Part shown: positions 47,084 to 55,843 of the stretch, in pieces
How the letters are laid out: every line of letters begins with the position of its first letter
Position numbering within the stretch: the stretch's first letter is position 1
NCBI GenBank assembly: GCA_027486675.1
Contig: JAIXOQ010000020.1
Location: 124,001 to 188,000, forward strand
DNA length: 64,000 nucleotides
From: Pseudomonadota bacterium
GTDB taxonomy: Bacteria; Bdellovibrionota; UBA1018; CAIMNF01
Direction of reading: 5' to 3'
Notes under the pieces: model-generated
Seen by the model: only the letters and a program-made list of their open reading frames with translations
Databases searched by the model: none
Told to the model about the DNA's origin: nothing
Position numbers and translations under genes: made by a program

Positions 47084-48448
47084 TCAGACCGTTTGTGAAA
47101 AGAGTTTAGTCTCTGGTGCCTTACGAATGAGTCGCGCATCAAAGGCCATGCAAATATTTCTCAGAAAAGCGCGTCCTTCTTCGGTGACGTGAACCTCATT
47201 GCCTTGAAGGTTGAGGAGTCCGTCCCGACCCATTTCATCGAGTCGATGAGGTACTTCTTTCAGGAAAGAAGAGGCTGGATCTGCAGTGTTCCAGCTTGTT
47301 CTCATTTCTGTCATCAGGTTTAAGATATGGCGCCTGAGACTCAAGTCTTCTGCGTTTAACACATGCCCCCGGTGAATCGGCACATGACCTTCATGGACAC
47401 ATTTGGAGTACGTCTCAAGCAATTTTTCGTTTTGGGCAAAGGCTGTCCATGCATCGCTGATGGAAGAAACGCCTAAGCCAATGATCGGCTGAACGTTGCG
47501 GGCGGTGTAACCCATGAAGTTCCGGTGAAGTGTCTTATCTAAGACGGCCTGGTACAAAGAGTCTGATTTTAAAGCAAAGTGGTCCATACCGACCTCAACG
47601 TAACCCGCCTCTTCTAGGATGGTTCTTCCTAGGACATAAAGCGCCCGCTTGTTTTCGCCCTGCGGTAGATCGTCTTCCGTAAACCGACGTTGCCCAGGTT
47701 TAATCCATGGCACATGGGCATAGGCATAGAATGCGATTCGATCCGGGCGTAGTTCTCTCACATGCTTCATCGTCGTTTCGATGCTGTCTAAGGTTTGAAG
47801 AGGTAGACCGTAAATGAGATCGAAATTAACGCTGTTAAAACCAAGCGATCTTGCGTCGTCGGTTACCTTTTTCACCTGATCTACTGACTGAACCCTATTG
47901 ACGATGTCTTGGACTTTCGGATCAAAGTCTTGAACCCCTAGGCTAATCCGCGAGAAACCATGATGTGCAAGAACGCGCATTTGTTCTTGGCTTGTGACAC
48001 GCGGATCGACTTCTATAGAAAATTCGGCGTTGTCGGTTCGGGTGATTCTTTTCGTCAGCTGGCCAAAAAGATAGTCGAGTTCGCTTACAGACAGAAATGT
48101 GGGTGTTCCGCCGCCCACGTGAATTTCACTGACGGATAGATGACTCGTGCGTCCGGTGTGCTGAAGAAGTTGGGTCCATTCTTTCAACAGAGTCTCAATG
48201 TAAGGTTGGCTGACACTGTGATTCCTAGTGATCCGCGTATTGCAGCCACAGTAGGTGCAAAGGCTTTCACAGAAGGGTAGGTGGAGGTAAAGTGCAGCAC
48301 CCAAGCCTTCTGCTTGAGATTGATCCAAAGTATTTGAAAGATGCTGAATCCATTCCTCTTCTGTTGGATTCCGATCCCAATAGGGGACGGTAGGGTAGCT
48401 TGTATAGCGCGGACCCGGAACGTTATATTTTTGCGAAAGCTCGTTCAT
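47084..48448 (-). CDS. hemN: Oxygen-independent coproporphyrinogen III dehydrogenase
   Basis: A 454-residue radical-SAM enzyme. The cluster motif is LHLPFCESLCTYCGC (Cys-x3-Cys-x2-Cys plus the following Cys), preceded by the family start YNVPGPRYTSYPTVPYW, with VGGGTPTFLS and SIEVDPR as expected for true HemN rather than HemW. It decarboxylates coproporphyrinogen III to protoporphyrinogen IX without oxygen. In the same operon it feeds an oxygen-dependent-type oxidase. The start overlaps hemE's stop by 4 bp. Confidence 0.95.
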   Translation of the reverse strand: MNELSQKYNVPGPRYTSYPTVPYWDRNPTEEEWIQHLSNTLDQSQAEGLGAALYLHLPFCESLCTYCGCNTRITRNHSVSQPYIETLLKEWTQLLQHTGRTSHLSVSEIHVGGGTPTFLSVSELDYLFGQLTKRITRTDNAEFSIEVDPRVTSQEQMRVLAHHGFSRISLGVQDFDPKVQDIVNRVQSVDQVKKVTDDARSLGFNSVNFDLIYGLPLQTLDSIETTMKHVRELRPDRIAFYAYAHVPWIKPGQRRFTEDDLPQGENKRALYVLGRTILEEAGYVEVGMDHFALKSDSLYQAVLDKTLHRNFMGYTARNVQPIIGLGVSSISDAWTAFAQNEKLLETYSKCVHEGHVPIHRGHVLNAEDLSLRRHILNLMTEMRTSWNTADPASSFLKEVPHRLDEMGRDGLLNLQGNEVHVTEEGRAFLRNICMAFDARLIRKAPETKLFSQTV

Positions 48449-49491
48449 TCGGGGAACTCCTGTTTCACTTTCTCTATGAATCGATGCACGTTTTCTTCAG
48501 GAGTCTGCTGAAGTACCCCATGGCCTAGCCCGCAAATCCAACCCTGAAGTAGGGAGGGATCAAGCCTTCGAATGGGTGCAAGGTACTGGCTCAATGCATC
48601 TTCAAATGCCAGTCCGCGAAGTAGCATGAGCTTTGGATCGAAGTTCCCCTGGATGGCCCAGTGGTCTTTATACTGGGTCAGCACTTCAGCGATCGGCGTA
48701 TTCCAGTCGATGCCTTTGACATCAATTGGAAGAGATTTTAAGTGGTCCCAGTGTGAATAGGACGTGCCCTTGGAATAGTAGAGGCGTGACACATTCGGGA
48801 ATTCAGCTTTCAATGTGGAGAGAACTCGATTCAGTTCCGGTACGACGTAACGAGCATAGGTGTCCGAATCTACGTCACCTGCACAAGTGTCTAAGATCGC
48901 CATCACATCCGCACCACCGCGCGCTTGCACTCGGATTTCTTCGAGGAGTACAGGAAGTAAGATTTCGCAAAACTGCGAAAAAATTGGAGTAGGAACCATC
49001 GATTGAGCACGACCCAGCGAATTCTGATGGGATCCATCCACAGCATAGAAAAACAAGGTCAACGGACCACCCACGAACCCCAGCAGGGATTTATCTTTTG
49101 CAAGACCAGCCCGAACTTGACGAAGGGCTTCCCCCTGGAAGTGGAAATGCTTTGTGAGATCGGACACAGGGGTGAGTCTTTTGAGATCTGACTCTTTTGT
49201 GATGTGCCACGAGAGCTTTGGGCCGGGTGCGTAATCTAGATCCATTCCCAGGGCTTCTAAAGGGAATAAAAGGTCAGAAAAGAGAATCGCCGCGTCAAAC
49301 TTAAATTCGTCCACAGGTCCGAACGTCACCTCAGTTGCAAGTTCTGGGATGCGACAAAGATCTAAGAAGGAATGTTTTTTCTTCAGATTCTGATAATGCG
49401 AATGGTATCGCCCAGCCTGACGCATAAACCAAATGGGAGGACGGCCTAAATTTCTTCTTTTTGCAGCTTCTTGAATTCGCGTTGTGTTCAT
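48445..49491 (-). CDS. hemE: Uroporphyrinogen decarboxylase
   Basis: A 348-residue HemE, which removes four carboxyls from uroporphyrinogen III. It has the family start PPIWFMRQAGRYHSHYQNL, the FSDLLFPLEALGMDLDYAPGPKL block with the catalytic Asp region, GFVGGPLTLFFYAVDGS and GWICGLGHGVLQQTPEENV at the C-terminus. The ATG is 2 nt after the response-regulator stop, so it is translated within the same operon. Confidence 0.96.
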   Translation of the reverse strand: MNTTRIQEAAKRRNLGRPPIWFMRQAGRYHSHYQNLKKKHSFLDLCRIPELATEVTFGPVDEFKFDAAILFSDLLFPLEALGMDLDYAPGPKLSWHITKESDLKRLTPVSDLTKHFHFQGEALRQVRAGLAKDKSLLGFVGGPLTLFFYAVDGSHQNSLGRAQSMVPTPIFSQFCEILLPVLLEEIRVQARGGADVMAILDTCAGDVDSDTYARYVVPELNRVLSTLKAEFPNVSRLYYSKGTSYSHWDHLKSLPIDVKGIDWNTPIAEVLTQYKDHWAIQGNFDPKLMLLRGLAFEDALSQYLAPIRRLDPSLLQGWICGLGHGVLQQTPEENVHRFIEKVKQEFPE

Positions 49492-49493
49492 TG

Positions 49494-50171
49494 TTATTCC
49501 AAATCCAGTTGATAGCCAACGCCACGCACACTGCGGATGGTCGTAGGTTCGGCGGGGTCTTTTTCGATAATCTTTCGAAGCTTCAAAATAAAGTTGTCGA
49601 TCGTACGGGGCGTAGGGTACTCACCCGCAGTCCAGATCGAGTCTAAGATGCGATCTCGGCTCACGACCTTTCCGGCCTCTTCATACAGAAGCTTGAGAAG
49701 GTCGCATTCTTTCGAGGTCAAATCAAAGATCTCACTCCCGCGCCGTGCTTTGTAACGCTCGTAGGAGAACTCAGCTTCCCCGATTCTGACCCAGTCCGGT
49801 AGATCTGGCTGCGGCATGCGCGACAATGTGTTTTTTACTCTGAGTAAAAGCTCACGAAACAAAAATGGCTTTGTGATGTAGTCGAGTGCGCCTGCTTCAA
49901 GGCCCTGCACACGGTCCTCGGGAGATCCCATTGCAGTGAGAAAGAGGATAGGCAGGTTTGGCCTTCGCTTTTGTAGACCTTTTGCGACATCAAAGCCATT
50001 GCCGTCGGGGAGCTGGACGTCAAGGATCGCAAGATCCACGAGATCAAAGTATGCTGCGGCGTCCTTTGCGGTTTTAACCCAATCTACCTGGTAACCTTCG
50101 AGTTGCAAACGTTCCCAGACCGTTGACCCGACGGTGACTTCATCTTCAACAAATAAAATACGAGTGCTCAT
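49494..50171 (-). CDS. OmpR/PhoB-family response regulator in the haem operon
   Basis: A 225-residue regulator. The receiver has VEDE (9-12), the phospho-acceptor Asp in LAILDVQLPDG (about 52), LTAMGSPEDR and TKPF. The C-terminal winged helix has FDLTSKECDLLKLLYEEAGKVVSRDRILDSIW and RTIDNFILKLRKIIEKDP, then IRSVRGVGYQL, the OmpR-type signature. The ATG overlaps the kinase stop... in operon order the kinase (50168-51124) precedes it and they share 4 bp, so the pair is a coupled two-component system between hemL and hemE. It probably controls this operon or a related redox/haem response. Confidence 0.94.
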   Translation of the reverse strand: MSTRILFVEDEVTVGSTVWERLQLEGYQVDWVKTAKDAAAYFDLVDLAILDVQLPDGNGFDVAKGLQKRRPNLPILFLTAMGSPEDRVQGLEAGALDYITKPFLFRELLLRVKNTLSRMPQPDLPDWVRIGEAEFSYERYKARRGSEIFDLTSKECDLLKLLYEEAGKVVSRDRILDSIWTAGEYPTPRTIDNFILKLRKIIEKDPAEPTTIRSVRGVGYQLDLE

Positions 50172-51124
50172 TTAGACTGTGAGCCTTTTTCTTTGCGTAG
50201 GGTGATGCGAACACAGAAAGCAGAATCGACAAAAAATTTTGCATCTCCGCCCATCGATCGAGCTAGTGCTTGAATTAAATAAAGTCCAATGCCACTTCCC
50301 TTGCTTTGGTGCCCACGCTGGAAAAGTGTGCCTAAGTTATCAGGCACTTGGTCCAGGTTCGCGTTGATATGCTTAAAAAGAATCTCAATCCTTCCATCAC
50401 TATCTGACACTGAAACCTGCACATTTGCGGGAGTAGACACACTATACCGTTTGGAATTCTCAAAGATATTCTTGGCAATGATCTCTAGCGCACTTCGATC
50501 CGCAAGCACGTTTGTGCGTAGGTTTTTTGAGACCACATCAAACTGGAGTCGGGCCAGTTCTTCCATCCAAGAATCTAAGGCGACCGGCTTGATCCAAAGA
50601 GCGCCACCGCCCTCGACCCTGGCAAGTTCTAGAGTACGTTCCACCTGGGATTCCAGGCGTTCCACGTCTTCGGACAAACGTCTTGCCCAAGTCTGAAGTT
50701 GCGGATTCTGTGACGGGGATGCGATCACATGATCTTCAATCGCTTCCGACTGCAGGCGTATCCCTGTCAGGGGGGTTTTTAACTCATGCGTGAACGTCGC
50801 AAAAAAAGTCTGAAGACCTCGAGCGCGTTTCTGCTCCCGGATATAGAAGAAAATCAGGACCGCACTACTGAGTGCAAAAAGTGTCGCAAAGGTCGCTGCC
50901 TCCCAAGAAATCATGCGGTTGAATCGCTCGAGGTCTGATGCGACGGACTCTGCCGCAATACCTGCCGACAACTGAAGTTCTGCGGCCGAATTTGCAGTGC
51001 GTTTCAGCAAAACCCCCCACCATGCTGCAAGTCCGACCATCAGAATGACCCATGCAGAATGAAACACGATGAGGAGTCTCAATGTCCGAGCAGGTTTTGC
51101 GGTGAGTTGTCCGAGTTGAGTCAT
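50168..51124 (-). CDS. Membrane sensor histidine kinase in the haem operon
   Basis: A 318-residue kinase. Two transmembrane helices (about 17-38 and 77-95) enclose a short extracytoplasmic loop of ~38 residues, too small for a typical ligand domain. There is no clear HAMP domain. The H-box is TFTHELKTPLTGIRLQSEAI with His near 119, the N-box is NIFENSKRYS, and the G-boxes are VPDNLGTLFQRG and GSGIGLYLIQALARSMGG. With so little periplasmic sequence, the signal is likely sensed in or at the membrane. It starts 10 bp after hemL and overlaps the regulator by 4 bp. Confidence 0.92.
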   Translation of the reverse strand: MTQLGQLTAKPARTLRLLIVFHSAWVILMVGLAAWWGVLLKRTANSAAELQLSAGIAAESVASDLERFNRMISWEAATFATLFALSSAVLIFFYIREQKRARGLQTFFATFTHELKTPLTGIRLQSEAIEDHVIASPSQNPQLQTWARRLSEDVERLESQVERTLELARVEGGGALWIKPVALDSWMEELARLQFDVVSKNLRTNVLADRSALEIIAKNIFENSKRYSVSTPANVQVSVSDSDGRIEILFKHINANLDQVPDNLGTLFQRGHQSKGSGIGLYLIQALARSMGGDAKFFVDSAFCVRITLRKEKGSQSK

Positions 51125-51134
51125 AGTCTTCGGA

Positions 51135-52436
51135 TTAACTATTTTTCACTTTTGCAAATGCGCGTTTTGCACGACTCAGAGCCTGATCTAAGACTTGAGG
51201 CGTGTGAGCTGTTGAAAGAAACCCTACTTCGTATCCACTCGGTGCAAAGTAGAGGCCTTCCTCTAAACACGCGTGAAACACTTTTGCATAAATCGCCTTT
51301 TGTGTTTCAGGAATTTGCCCAATTGCACGCACCGGCGTTGATGAAGCTTTCCCACACACCATCCAAAACAACGACGCTTCGGATTGCATCGAAGATTCAA
51401 AAGGAAGATCCCGTGCGAGGTAGGTCAATTCAGCGGTGAAGCTCTTCGTGGCTTCTTCCAGTCTTTTGTAAGGCTGCTCACGGAGTGCTTTCTTAAGCAT
51501 TGCAAGACCTGCACACATAGAAACTGGATTTGCGCTTAAAGTCCCCGCTTGGTAGACCGGACCTTCGGGTGCAATCCACTTCATGATTTCGTGGCTTCCG
51601 CCGTATGCACCCACCGGAAAACCACCGCCGATGATTTTTCCAAAACAGAGGACATCGGGTTTAATTCCGGTCTGTTCCGTCATTCCGCCTAAAGCAACGC
51701 GAAATCCGCTGATCACTTCGTCGAAGACTAAAAGTGCGCCGTTTTTCTTTGTGATGTCGGCAACTTTGCGAAGAAATTCAATGCTTTGCGGAAGCAGTCC
51801 GTTGTTTGCCGGCAGCGGTTCAATGCAAACAGCAGCGATTTCTTTGCCATGAGCATTCATGATGGTTTCGAATGCAGCTTCATCATCGAGCGGGCACACC
51901 AAAGTGTCAGCTGCAGTTTGGGCGCTAATGCCAGCACTATCCGGGGTTGCCATCTCCGCAAGGCCCGAACCAGCGCGGACGAGCAAAGCATCAACATGTC
52001 CGTGGTAACAGCCATCAAATTTTAAGATCTTGTTTCGTCCAGTTGCCGCTCTTGCCAAACGGATGACAGACATAACGGCTTCCGTCCCAGAGCTGACGAA
52101 ACGTACGCGTTCTAAGAGGGGAATTTTACTAGTCAGCAGTTCTCCAAATTCGAGTGAGTAGGGCTCAGCAGTGCCGTAAGACCAGCCGCGCTTTAACGCG
52201 GCTAAGACAGCTTCTTCAATTTCTGGGTCTCGATGACCAAAGAGGAGCGGACCCCAGGACATACAAAAGTCGATGTAGCTGTTGCCATCCACATCAAAGA
52301 TCTCAGCACTGTTCGCCCTTTCCATAAAGACAGGGGATCCGCCGACACCACGGAAGCCACGGACCGGAGAATGCACTCCACCCGGGGCCACACGTTTCGC
52401 ACGCTCAAATAGGGATTCTGAATTTTGATGATTCAT
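51135..52436 (-). CDS. hemL: Glutamate-1-semialdehyde 2,1-aminomutase
   Basis: A 433-residue PLP-dependent enzyme that converts glutamate-1-semialdehyde to 5-aminolevulinate, the last step of the C5 route. Family segments are APGGVHSPVRGFRGVGGSP, FVSSGTEAVMSVIRLARAATGR, FDGCYHGHVDALLV, LVFDEVISGFRVALGG and the PLP-lysine region DVLCFGKIIGGGFPVGAYGG. The start overlaps the hemB stop by 4 bp. Confidence 0.96.
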   Translation of the reverse strand: MNHQNSESLFERAKRVAPGGVHSPVRGFRGVGGSPVFMERANSAEIFDVDGNSYIDFCMSWGPLLFGHRDPEIEEAVLAALKRGWSYGTAEPYSLEFGELLTSKIPLLERVRFVSSGTEAVMSVIRLARAATGRNKILKFDGCYHGHVDALLVRAGSGLAEMATPDSAGISAQTAADTLVCPLDDEAAFETIMNAHGKEIAAVCIEPLPANNGLLPQSIEFLRKVADITKKNGALLVFDEVISGFRVALGGMTEQTGIKPDVLCFGKIIGGGFPVGAYGGSHEIMKWIAPEGPVYQAGTLSANPVSMCAGLAMLKKALREQPYKRLEEATKSFTAELTYLARDLPFESSMQSEASLFWMVCGKASSTPVRAIGQIPETQKAIYAKVFHACLEEGLYFAPSGYEVGFLSTAHTPQVLDQALSRAKRAFAKVKNS

Positions 52437-53422
52437 CGTTGCTCCTTAATCCATTTCTGCGCATTTCTTGCGCCATAGCTGATGAGAATAGATGCACCCG
52501 CACGTCTGAGTGCTATCCAAGATTCCACATGTGCTGCCGCTGCGTTGATGAGGCCCGCCTTTGCGAGCTCTTCAATCGCGGCATATTCACCACTAACCTC
52601 ATACACGGCCCAAGGGAGTTTGATCTTTGCAGAAAGCATCGCAAGGACATCTAGGTAGGGAAGTCCAGGCTTCACCATTAGGATGTCTGCTCCTTCGCGT
52701 ACGTCACGTTCCGACGCAAGCAGTGCGTCGCTCGGTCGTGCTGGATCGATCTGATAGGTAGCGCGATCCTTTAAAGAATTGGTTTTGCTGGGCACTGAGT
52801 TTGCAGCCACGCGAAAGGGGCCATAAAACTTAGAATGAAACTTTGCAGAATAGCTCATGAGTAATTTCTGTTCTTGCCCCCCCTGGTCTAGGGCGCCTCG
52901 AATCGCTGCGATACGCCCATCCATCATGTCGCTGGGTGCCACGCAGTCGGCCCCTGCGGCCGCGTATTCAAGGGCCGCTTTTGCAAGTTCTGTCACAGAC
53001 CTTCCATTGTCCACGTGATCACCTTCGGTGGAGAGGACTCCGCAGTGACCATGATCTGTGTAGGAACAAAGACAAACGTCGACCGCAAGAAACAGATCCG
53101 ATCCGAATCTCTTTTTAATTTCTGAGATCATCTTCGCGGTGGATGCGTATGAAAAGTTCTGAGCCGACTTTTGCGCTGGAACACCAAAGATCACGAAGCT
53201 TTTCACACCGGTTTCAAGATCTGATTCAATTTGGCGTAAAATCGAATCTGCGGTTTCTCTGTAAACGCCGGCGAGTCCTGGAATCTCTTCTTTGACTTTT
53301 AGCCCTTCCACACAAAAGAGGGGCTGCATGAAGTGATCGACACTGAGATCTACCTCTGACGTCAGTTTCCGAAAGAGTGGATTGAGCCGAGCACGCCTGA
53401 GCGTTAACTTTCCAGAGTCCAT
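52433..53422 (-). CDS. hemB: Delta-aminolevulinic acid dehydratase (porphobilinogen synthase)
   Basis: A 329-residue HemB that condenses two ALA molecules to porphobilinogen. The active-site metal motif DVCLCSYTDHGHCGV has the three-Cys zinc pattern, so this is a zinc-type enzyme. The two Schiff-base lysines are in MSYSAKFHSKFYGPF and ILMVKPGLPYLD. APSDMMDGRIAAIR and VYEVSGEYA are also present. It overlaps the end of hemC by 19 bp and the start of hemL by 4 bp. Confidence 0.96.
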   Translation of the reverse strand: MDSGKLTLRRARLNPLFRKLTSEVDLSVDHFMQPLFCVEGLKVKEEIPGLAGVYRETADSILRQIESDLETGVKSFVIFGVPAQKSAQNFSYASTAKMISEIKKRFGSDLFLAVDVCLCSYTDHGHCGVLSTEGDHVDNGRSVTELAKAALEYAAAGADCVAPSDMMDGRIAAIRGALDQGGQEQKLLMSYSAKFHSKFYGPFRVAANSVPSKTNSLKDRATYQIDPARPSDALLASERDVREGADILMVKPGLPYLDVLAMLSAKIKLPWAVYEVSGEYAAIEELAKAGLINAAAAHVESWIALRRAGASILISYGARNAQKWIKEQR

Positions 53423-54885
53423 GATTCAAAATCCTTTCCGTTCAAAAAAACCAACGGATCGATTCCGCACTTTCTAAGATGCGTCTCGGTCTTTCCTGGT
53501 CCGCAAGCGTGGGTCTTGTTGCGAAAGCTTGCCTCAAATCCTCGCTCTTTGGCCACAAAACTAGCGCGATCCCATTGACTGCCACTGGTCCAAAAGTAAG
53601 CGTCTGCACTGTAGAACGATTCTGCGATCTCTTCCGCATCCAGTTGATATACGGCGATGTCATTCGTTCCGGCTGCATCCGAGTGCGTGAGTTGCACCAT
53701 TCTAGAATGAGCTCCCAAGATTCTTGATTGTGCAATCTTCGTAAAACGAACCTCGCCTAAACCATCTGCGCAAGCTTCAACCCAGATACCTTGCTTGGCT
53801 AAGGATTTCCATGTCGAACTTCCAGCGCACCAAACCGTTCTTCCTGATTCAGCCCCAGGAACCCATGCAGAGGAGTGAGCAACAAAAAGGGGGCCAGCCG
53901 GGATCGTTGAAAGGGATACATCGAGGGAGCGCCTTTTAAACATCTGGTCACTGCGCACGATCTGCGGACGCTTCGGCCTTTCTTGAGCCGTGTGACGTGT
54001 GCCTCGACGCAATACAGAAAGAATTTGGCCGTCTTGATCTTCAAGATTCCAAGTCCCGATCCCATCAATGTGAATGGCGCCTAGTTTTTGATGGCAGCCG
54101 CCACCGGATTCGGCTAGAAATTGGCGTTCGCGCTGCACGCCATCTGCTGTGATTGGATCGTGAATTGCGGAAAGAATGCGGATGACCTCTTTTGCATCTG
54201 ATCTTGATTCAAGAGCAAGCGCTCCTTGGGCCGGTGCAGGCGCGCACTCTAATAGTGGCAGCATCATCTTGCGTGAACGCGAGACCTGATCTTTCAAAGA
54301 GGTAGGGCATTCTGCGCTCATCATTAGTCTTTCAAGGCCAGCTGCCGCAAGGATTACACCATCTAAAGTTTGTGAGGCATCTTCGGGTTCAAAGATCTTA
54401 CCGAGACGGGTATTTACATTCCCACGGAGGCTGACGATTTCAATCTTAGGATTTCCAGGGATGAGATCTACAAGAAGGCGTGGAGCAAAGGCAAGTCTTC
54501 GTGGGCTTGAAGTTCCAATGCGAAGTGTGCGCCCTCTTTGGACGCGATCTAAGATATCAGGGGCAAAAAGTGCAACATCATGAGGGAGTGCACGTTCGGG
54601 TACTGCGCAAAGAGTGATCATCGCAGGCCGTTCGAGGCTTAAATCCTTAAAAGAATGAACCGTGAAGTCCACTTCCCCTCTGAGTAAGGCCAGGTCGAGC
54701 TCTGCTGTAAAAAACTCTTTCCCGTCAATTTGGTAGAGCGGCTTATCTAAGATCTGATCGCCCCGGGTTTCGATTCCCACAAGTTCCACACTGAGCCCAG
54801 TGTGCTTGGCCTCTAACGCAGCCTTGATTTGTCCGCTTTGCGCGAGCGCAAGAAGTGATTTTCTAGTTCCTAATCGAAGTTTCAT
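53404..54885 (-). CDS. hemC: Hydroxymethylbilane synthase with C-terminal HemD-like region
   Basis: 493 residues from the ATG at 54885, which forms an ATGA overlap with the hemA stop; the open frame continues upstream to 54912. Residues ~1-285 are HemC: LRLGTRKSLLALAQSGQI, IDGKEFFTAELDLALLRGEVDFTVHSFKDL, GTSSPRRLAF, LRGNVNTRL and the dipyrromethane cofactor Cys (about 264) in ESGGGCHQKLGA. The last ~190 residues include WCAGSSTWKSLAKQGIWVEACADGLGE and YFWTSGSQWDRA, in the places where uroporphyrinogen III synthase has its T-S-x motifs and a strand-rich two-domain fold. No separate hemD was found here, so this is probably a fused, divergent HemD. Confidence 0.88.
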   Translation of the reverse strand: MKLRLGTRKSLLALAQSGQIKAALEAKHTGLSVELVGIETRGDQILDKPLYQIDGKEFFTAELDLALLRGEVDFTVHSFKDLSLERPAMITLCAVPERALPHDVALFAPDILDRVQRGRTLRIGTSSPRRLAFAPRLLVDLIPGNPKIEIVSLRGNVNTRLGKIFEPEDASQTLDGVILAAAGLERLMMSAECPTSLKDQVSRSRKMMLPLLECAPAPAQGALALESRSDAKEVIRILSAIHDPITADGVQRERQFLAESGGGCHQKLGAIHIDGIGTWNLEDQDGQILSVLRRGTRHTAQERPKRPQIVRSDQMFKRRSLDVSLSTIPAGPLFVAHSSAWVPGAESGRTVWCAGSSTWKSLAKQGIWVEACADGLGEVRFTKIAQSRILGAHSRMVQLTHSDAAGTNDIAVYQLDAEEIAESFYSADAYFWTSGSQWDRASFVAKERGFEASFRNKTHACGPGKTETHLRKCGIDPLVFLNGKDFESWTLES

Positions 54886-55781
54886 TTTGAGAACTGCGCT
54901 AAATCTTCCCAACCATGTGCAAGAGAAAGCGATCCACCCATAGATCTGAGTAAGGCACGCTCACGACAGGCGCGTTTTGCACGAGCAACCGCGAGGTCAC
55001 GGATGCTTCCCTTTTCTTTCGATAGATCAAAAATATCTGAAAGTGTGATTAAGTTTGGAAGAACACTCCATGCTTCAAGAGCCTCAAGGGTGCCGCCCAA
55101 ATGAAGCACTCTTGCTTTCGTCTTTGAGAGAGCCTCAATCCAATCCGCGTCGAGTTCATGACCTGCAGGAGTAAGGATGACGACAATGTCTGCCACAGGG
55201 ATCATGGCAAGGGGGTCGGTGGTGATGGAAGGGGTGCTGTAGCCCTTGGCAACAATCTCTTCAGACAGATCAAGCGCACGCTCTGGAGTGCGATTCCAAA
55301 GTGTGACGTTTGCTTCGGCCAGATAGGGAAGGACCGATTTCGCCATCTGTCCCGCACCCAATGCAAGGACGCGATCCGTTGAGGTTGGCCTGAGAAGCGT
55401 ACGTGAAAGGCTGCCGTAGCTTGCCACACTTACGCCTTGTAGGTGCTGAGCGCGGATATCTTTCGCATCTTCAAGCGCACTCTGAAAAACAGAACGAAGT
55501 TCCGGCGGCAGAGTTTCCCACTGAAGTTTTAAGGCTGATTTGAGCTGTCCGAAAACATCGGTTTCACCAATCACAGCGCTTTCAAGGCCGCAGGAAAATC
55601 GCAGAAGTAGCTCATAGGCATCGACACCGACTGCAGATCGTTTTGCGCCTTCCAATGGAGCCTGCGTTGCTAGAAGTTGGCGTTGGCAGGTGGAAACCAA
55701 TAGAGAGCCGAGCGGAGCGCTGATGGGAGCGCTTACCGAAACACTGGGCCATTCTCCGATCCAAAGAGGCTTAAGTTTCAT
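54882..55781 (-). CDS. hemA: Glutamyl-tRNA reductase, short form
   Basis: A 299-residue HemA, which reduces glutamyl-tRNA(Glu) to glutamate-1-semialdehyde and commits it to haem synthesis. The catalytic Cys32 is in LLVSTCQRQLL. SCGLESAVIGETDVFGQLKSAL is the family's substrate-site stretch, and VLALGAGQMAKSVLPYL is the NADPH Rossmann motif. The usual length is ~420 residues. This one is trimmed at the N-terminus (Cys normally near 50) and ends after the NADPH domain plus one helical segment, so most of the C-terminal dimerisation domain is missing. It heads the haem operon and overlaps hemC by 4 bp. Confidence 0.92.
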   Translation of the reverse strand: MKLKPLWIGEWPSVSVSAPISAPLGSLLVSTCQRQLLATQAPLEGAKRSAVGVDAYELLLRFSCGLESAVIGETDVFGQLKSALKLQWETLPPELRSVFQSALEDAKDIRAQHLQGVSVASYGSLSRTLLRPTSTDRVLALGAGQMAKSVLPYLAEANVTLWNRTPERALDLSEEIVAKGYSTPSITTDPLAMIPVADIVVILTPAGHELDADWIEALSKTKARVLHLGGTLEALEAWSVLPNLITLSDIFDLSKEKGSIRDLAVARAKRACRERALLRSMGGSLSLAHGWEDLAQFSK

Positions 55782-55797
55782 CCTGTAAAATCAGGAT
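55780..55797 (-). promoter_or_regulatory. Inverted repeat overlapping the hemA ribosome-binding region
   Basis: ATCCTG/CAGGAT (55792-55797 with 55780-55785) form a perfect 6-bp inverted repeat with a 6-nt loop. It covers the CAGG directly before the hemA ATG and the first bases of the start codon. It could hide the start in mRNA or be a protein-binding site. Its position at the first committed haem gene makes it worth noting; proof is lacking. Confidence 0.35.
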
Positions 55798-55843
55798 ACC
55801 GGAACCTTGGGGACGAATTGTCACCGCAGCGTCATGAAAGCCA

